62,964 nucleotides of DNA from positions 1 through 62,964 of the forward strand of contig CACEBI010000007.1 of NCBI GenBank assembly GCA_902557705.1, written 5' to 3'. This DNA is from an uncultured SAR86 cluster bacterium (GTDB lineage Bacteria; Pseudomonadota; Gammaproteobacteria; Magnimaribacterales; D2472). A program made the translations under genes and the position numbers. The notes beneath the pieces were generated by a model that was given only the letters and a program-made list of their open reading frames with translations, did no database searches and was not told where the DNA came from. Positions 60,787-62,964 of this stretch are shown one piece after another. How positions within the stretch are numbered: the stretch's first letter is position 1; each line of letters starts with the position of its first letter.

Positions 60787-61422
60787 CTATATGTGTGCGC
60801 TTGTTGATGTCATTACTTTAGCGGTATATTTCATAATCTTTTTTGTAGGTATCTCTAATTCTTCTCCACCGTTCTCAACAGCTTGTTGGGCATGAGCATC
60901 TTCATCTGCTCTCATGGTTTGTAGAATTTCAATTGTTTCTTTGTCTTTTGAAGATATTTTATTGAGATGTTTATCCAAATGTATCACTACTTGTTTTTCT
61001 GTTTCTTCCACAAAACCCAGGCTAACCTTTTCTCCATATCTTCCAAAAATTGCACCTATTGCAAAAGAACCTGCATACCATAATGGGTTAAGTATTGATT
61101 CTTTACCATCAAGTTCATCCAATCTTTTTTTACACCACACCAGATGATCTGTTTCTTCCTCTCCAGCCTCAATTAAATGCTCTTTTATCTTTTGATCTTT
61201 GCAAACAAGTGCTTGTCCTCTGTATAAAGCTTGTGCAGCCACCTCTCCAGCAAGGTTCACCCTCATCATTTGTATTGATAAATCTTTTTCTTTTTGGGAA
61301 AGGTTATCGGTATTATCTTGAATTGAATCTGCAGGATAAGCTCTTCCAGTTCCTGATTTTTTATTTGAAAGTGTTTTTAAGGCAATATCAAATTCATTAA
61401 CAATGTTATTTATTATGTTCAT
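60787..61422 (-). CDS. coq7: Ubiquinone hydroxylase Coq7 (di-iron), 211 aa
   Basis: Di-iron carboxylate enzyme for the last hydroxylation of ubiquinone, used instead of UbiF in many gammaproteobacteria. Ligand motifs: NLAGEVAAQALYRGQ, EAGEEETDHL, VEETEKQV and RADEDAHAQQA (two ExxH-type sites). Length is normal. ATGA overlap with purD. Complements ubiC and ubiA at 21994-23338. Confidence 0.94.
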   Translation of the reverse strand: MNIINNIVNEFDIALKTLSNKKSGTGRAYPADSIQDNTDNLSQKEKDLSIQMMRVNLAGEVAAQALYRGQALVCKDQKIKEHLIEAGEEETDHLVWCKKRLDELDGKESILNPLWYAGSFAIGAIFGRYGEKVSLGFVEETEKQVVIHLDKHLNKISSKDKETIEILQTMRADEDAHAQQAVENGGEELEIPTKKIMKYTAKVMTSTSAHI

Positions 61423-62690
61423 TTAATTCCTTTAAAACCAATATCTTTCCTGTAAAAAGCACCCTCAAAGGATACTTGATCAACGAGATTATATGCTTTA
61501 GCTTGTGCTTCCTTCAAGTTATCGCCTAGAGCTGTTGCACAGAAAACTCTGCCCCCAGATGTCAAAACTTCATTGTTACTGGAAAGTTTAGTTCCGGCAT
61601 GAAATAGTTTTATTTCACCCCCATCATTGTTTGGAAGTGAAACTAATTTATTAGATTCATAACTTTCAGGATAGCCTTGTGATGCAATTACAACGCCGCA
61701 AGAATGTTTTTCAGTCCATTCAATTTTATGAGATTCAAGATCATCATTTATGGCAGCCAAACAAAGTTCTACCAAACTTGATTTAAGTCTCAATAGGATT
61801 GGTTGAGTTTCTGGATCTCCAAATCTACAATTAAATTCTAAAACTTTTATTTCACCATCTTTAATCATTAAGCCTGCATATAAAAATCCCAAGTAGGGTG
61901 ATCCTTCAGAAATAAGGCCATGCATTGTTGGAGTCATAACCTCGTCAATAATTTTTTGATGAATTTTCTCATCCACTATTGGAGCAGGTGAATATGCACC
62001 CATGCCACCTGTATTAAGCCCAACATCACCTTCACCTACAGCCTTATGATCTTGACTTGTAGCCAGGGGAATAATTTTATCTTTGCTTACAACAGCAATG
62101 AAGCTAGCTTCTTCTCCTTCTAAAAAATCTTCTATCACAACACTACTTCCAGCTTCTCCGAATGCTTGGTCTTTAAAAATACTATCTAGCGCACTGACAG
62201 CATCATTCTTTGTATTGCAAATAATTACACCCTTACCAGCTGCCAGGCCATCAGCCTTAACAACGGCAGGAAATTCAATTTCATCAAGGTACATAAGCGC
62301 TTTATTGTAAGAATCAAAAGCTGCATAGCTTGCTGTGGGTATTCCATATTTAATAAAGAAATCTTTTGAGAAAGTCTTTGAACCTTCAAGTTGAGCAGCA
62401 GCTTCAGATGGACCAAAAGTACTAATATCGTTAGCTTGAAGAAAATCAGTCATTCCCATAACAAGAGGCTGTTCAGGGCCTATAATCACAAGGGCAATAT
62501 TTTCGTTCTTACAAAAATCCGCTATTTCCTTGAAGTTATTTAAATCTAACGAAATATTTTCCAACTTTTCTTCTAACGCTGTTCCAGCGTTGCCTGGACA
62601 AACAAAAACTTTGGTCACTGCGTCATCTTGTGAGGACTTCCATGCTAGAGCATGTTCTCTTCCACCTGATCCAATGACTAAAACTTTCAT
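61419..62690 (-). CDS. purD: Phosphoribosylamine-glycine ligase, 423 aa
   Basis: ATP-grasp enzyme of purine synthesis that joins glycine to phosphoribosylamine. [18 protein letters not shown] at the start, FPAVVKADGLAAGKGVII (ATP-grasp), GGMGAYSPAP and LEFNCRFGDPETQP are diagnostic. Normal length. It begins on the last base of the purH stop (TAATG), the common purH-purD operon. Confidence 0.96.
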   Translation of the reverse strand: MKVLVIGSGGREHALAWKSSQDDAVTKVFVCPGNAGTALEEKLENISLDLNNFKEIADFCKNENIALVIIGPEQPLVMGMTDFLQANDISTFGPSEAAAQLEGSKTFSKDFFIKYGIPTASYAAFDSYNKALMYLDEIEFPAVVKADGLAAGKGVIICNTKNDAVSALDSIFKDQAFGEAGSSVVIEDFLEGEEASFIAVVSKDKIIPLATSQDHKAVGEGDVGLNTGGMGAYSPAPIVDEKIHQKIIDEVMTPTMHGLISEGSPYLGFLYAGLMIKDGEIKVLEFNCRFGDPETQPILLRLKSSLVELCLAAINDDLESHKIEWTEKHSCGVVIASQGYPESYESNKLVSLPNNDGGEIKLFHAGTKLSSNNEVLTSGGRVFCATALGDNLKEAQAKAYNLVDQVSFEGAFYRKDIGFKGIK

Positions 62691-62964
62691 TAGTGCCTAA
62701 AGTGTCTTGTGCTTGTGAATACCATCGCGATGTCGTTTTCGTTTGCAGCCGCAATCACTTCATCATCTCTTATTGATCCGCCTGGTTGAATAATTGAAGA
62801 GATTCCACTTGAGGCAGCTTTATCTATACCATCTCTAAAAGGAAAGAATGCATCAGAAGCCATTGAAGCACCTTTAACCTCCAACCCTTCTTCTTTAGCT
62901 TTTAAGTTTGCAATATCAGCACTAATGACTCTACTCATTTGGCCGGCCCCAATACCTATTGTCT
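62690..62964 (-). CDS. purH: IMP cyclohydrolase/AICAR transformylase PurH, C-terminal fragment (5' end beyond window)
   Basis: The last ~90 codons are seen, open to the right edge: [23 protein letters not shown], then [15 protein letters not shown] and a C-terminus with [20 protein letters not shown]. These are the transformylase-domain end of PurH. The ATG at 62938 is an internal Met of the GAGQMSRV motif, not the start. It overlaps purD by one base. Confidence 0.93.
   Translation of the reverse strand, partial: TIGIGAGQMSRVISADIANLKAKEEGLEVKGASMASDAFFPFRDGIDKAASSGISSIIQPGGSIRDDEVIAAANENDIAMVFTSTRHFRH

Noticed and set aside
1-62964. CRISPR array, insertion sequence, transposase, or rRNA genes
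   Set aside because: Looked for regularly spaced repeats, terminal inverted repeats with transposase frames and rRNA signatures by eye. None seen.

Overview
The window looks like a chromosomal segment of a very AT-rich, streamlined marine gammaproteobacterium, possibly of the SAR86 type; that placement is inference. The gammaproteobacterial reading rests on gene order: lptD-surA-pdxA-rsmA-apaH, gmk-rpoZ-spoT, rph-pyrE, yqiB/yqiA, ubiC-ubiA, mutY-yggX, amgK-murU and purH-purD. Genes are packed tightly: ATGA, TTGA and TAATG junctions are common and TTG/GTG starts are frequent. No stretch longer than 300 bases lacks a gene. The largest gaps are 3455-3690, 8239-8475 and 10843-10989, and their contents are listed as features.

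Layout. (1) 1-6091, minus strand: a cluster of envelope proteins with no recognised pathway. It holds a four-helix membrane protein, a periplasmic protein with vWA-like features, a secreted protein built of five exact 46-residue repeats, two lipoproteins and a TonB-domain protein cut by the window edge. (2) 6221-7890, plus strand: a metal operon of outer-membrane-barrel-like protein, His-rich HMA protein, MerT-like membrane protein and CsoR-family repressor, with a CsoR-type operator over the first start codon. (3) 7905-11039: a 3.1 kb genomic island at the 3' end of tRNA-Phe, bounded by 52-bp perfect direct repeats. It carries a type II restriction-modification pair and two small unknown genes but no integrase. 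(4) 11130-23338: mostly minus-strand metabolism: a dimethylglycine/sarcosine-type dehydrogenase, yggX-mutY-gpmA, ntrC-ntrB, a type II glutamine synthetase with a clear sigma-54 promoter and NtrC-like sites, yqiA/yqiB and ubiA/ubiC. (5) 23401-32977, plus strand: rubredoxin, a dicarboxylate symporter, a K+-dependent-type membrane pyrophosphatase, yicC-gmk-rpoZ-spoT-ridA-pyrB. (6) 32957-46969: riboflavin, pyrimidine and folate genes, rpsU/yqeY, tsaD, then the LPS-assembly/RNA cluster with lptD at its head. (7) 47019-55762: two SDR oxidoreductases, the amgK-murU cell-wall recycling pair, rpe, and trpE-G-D-C. (8) 55759-59608: an SF2 helicase translationally coupled to trpC, followed by an 890-residue nuclease-like/DGQHR-domain protein, a candidate two-gene defence or DNA-processing module. 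A PNKP-like phosphatase converges on it. (9) 60047-62964, minus strand: a barrel-like protein, coq7, purD and the 3' part of purH.

The most promising undescribed items are the helicase plus nuclease-DGQHR module, the integrase-less R-M island at tRNA-Phe, the membrane/vWA-like pair with the 46-residue repeat protein, and the CsoR-controlled MerT/HMA/outer-membrane operon. All function calls come from reading motifs by eye; no database search was run.
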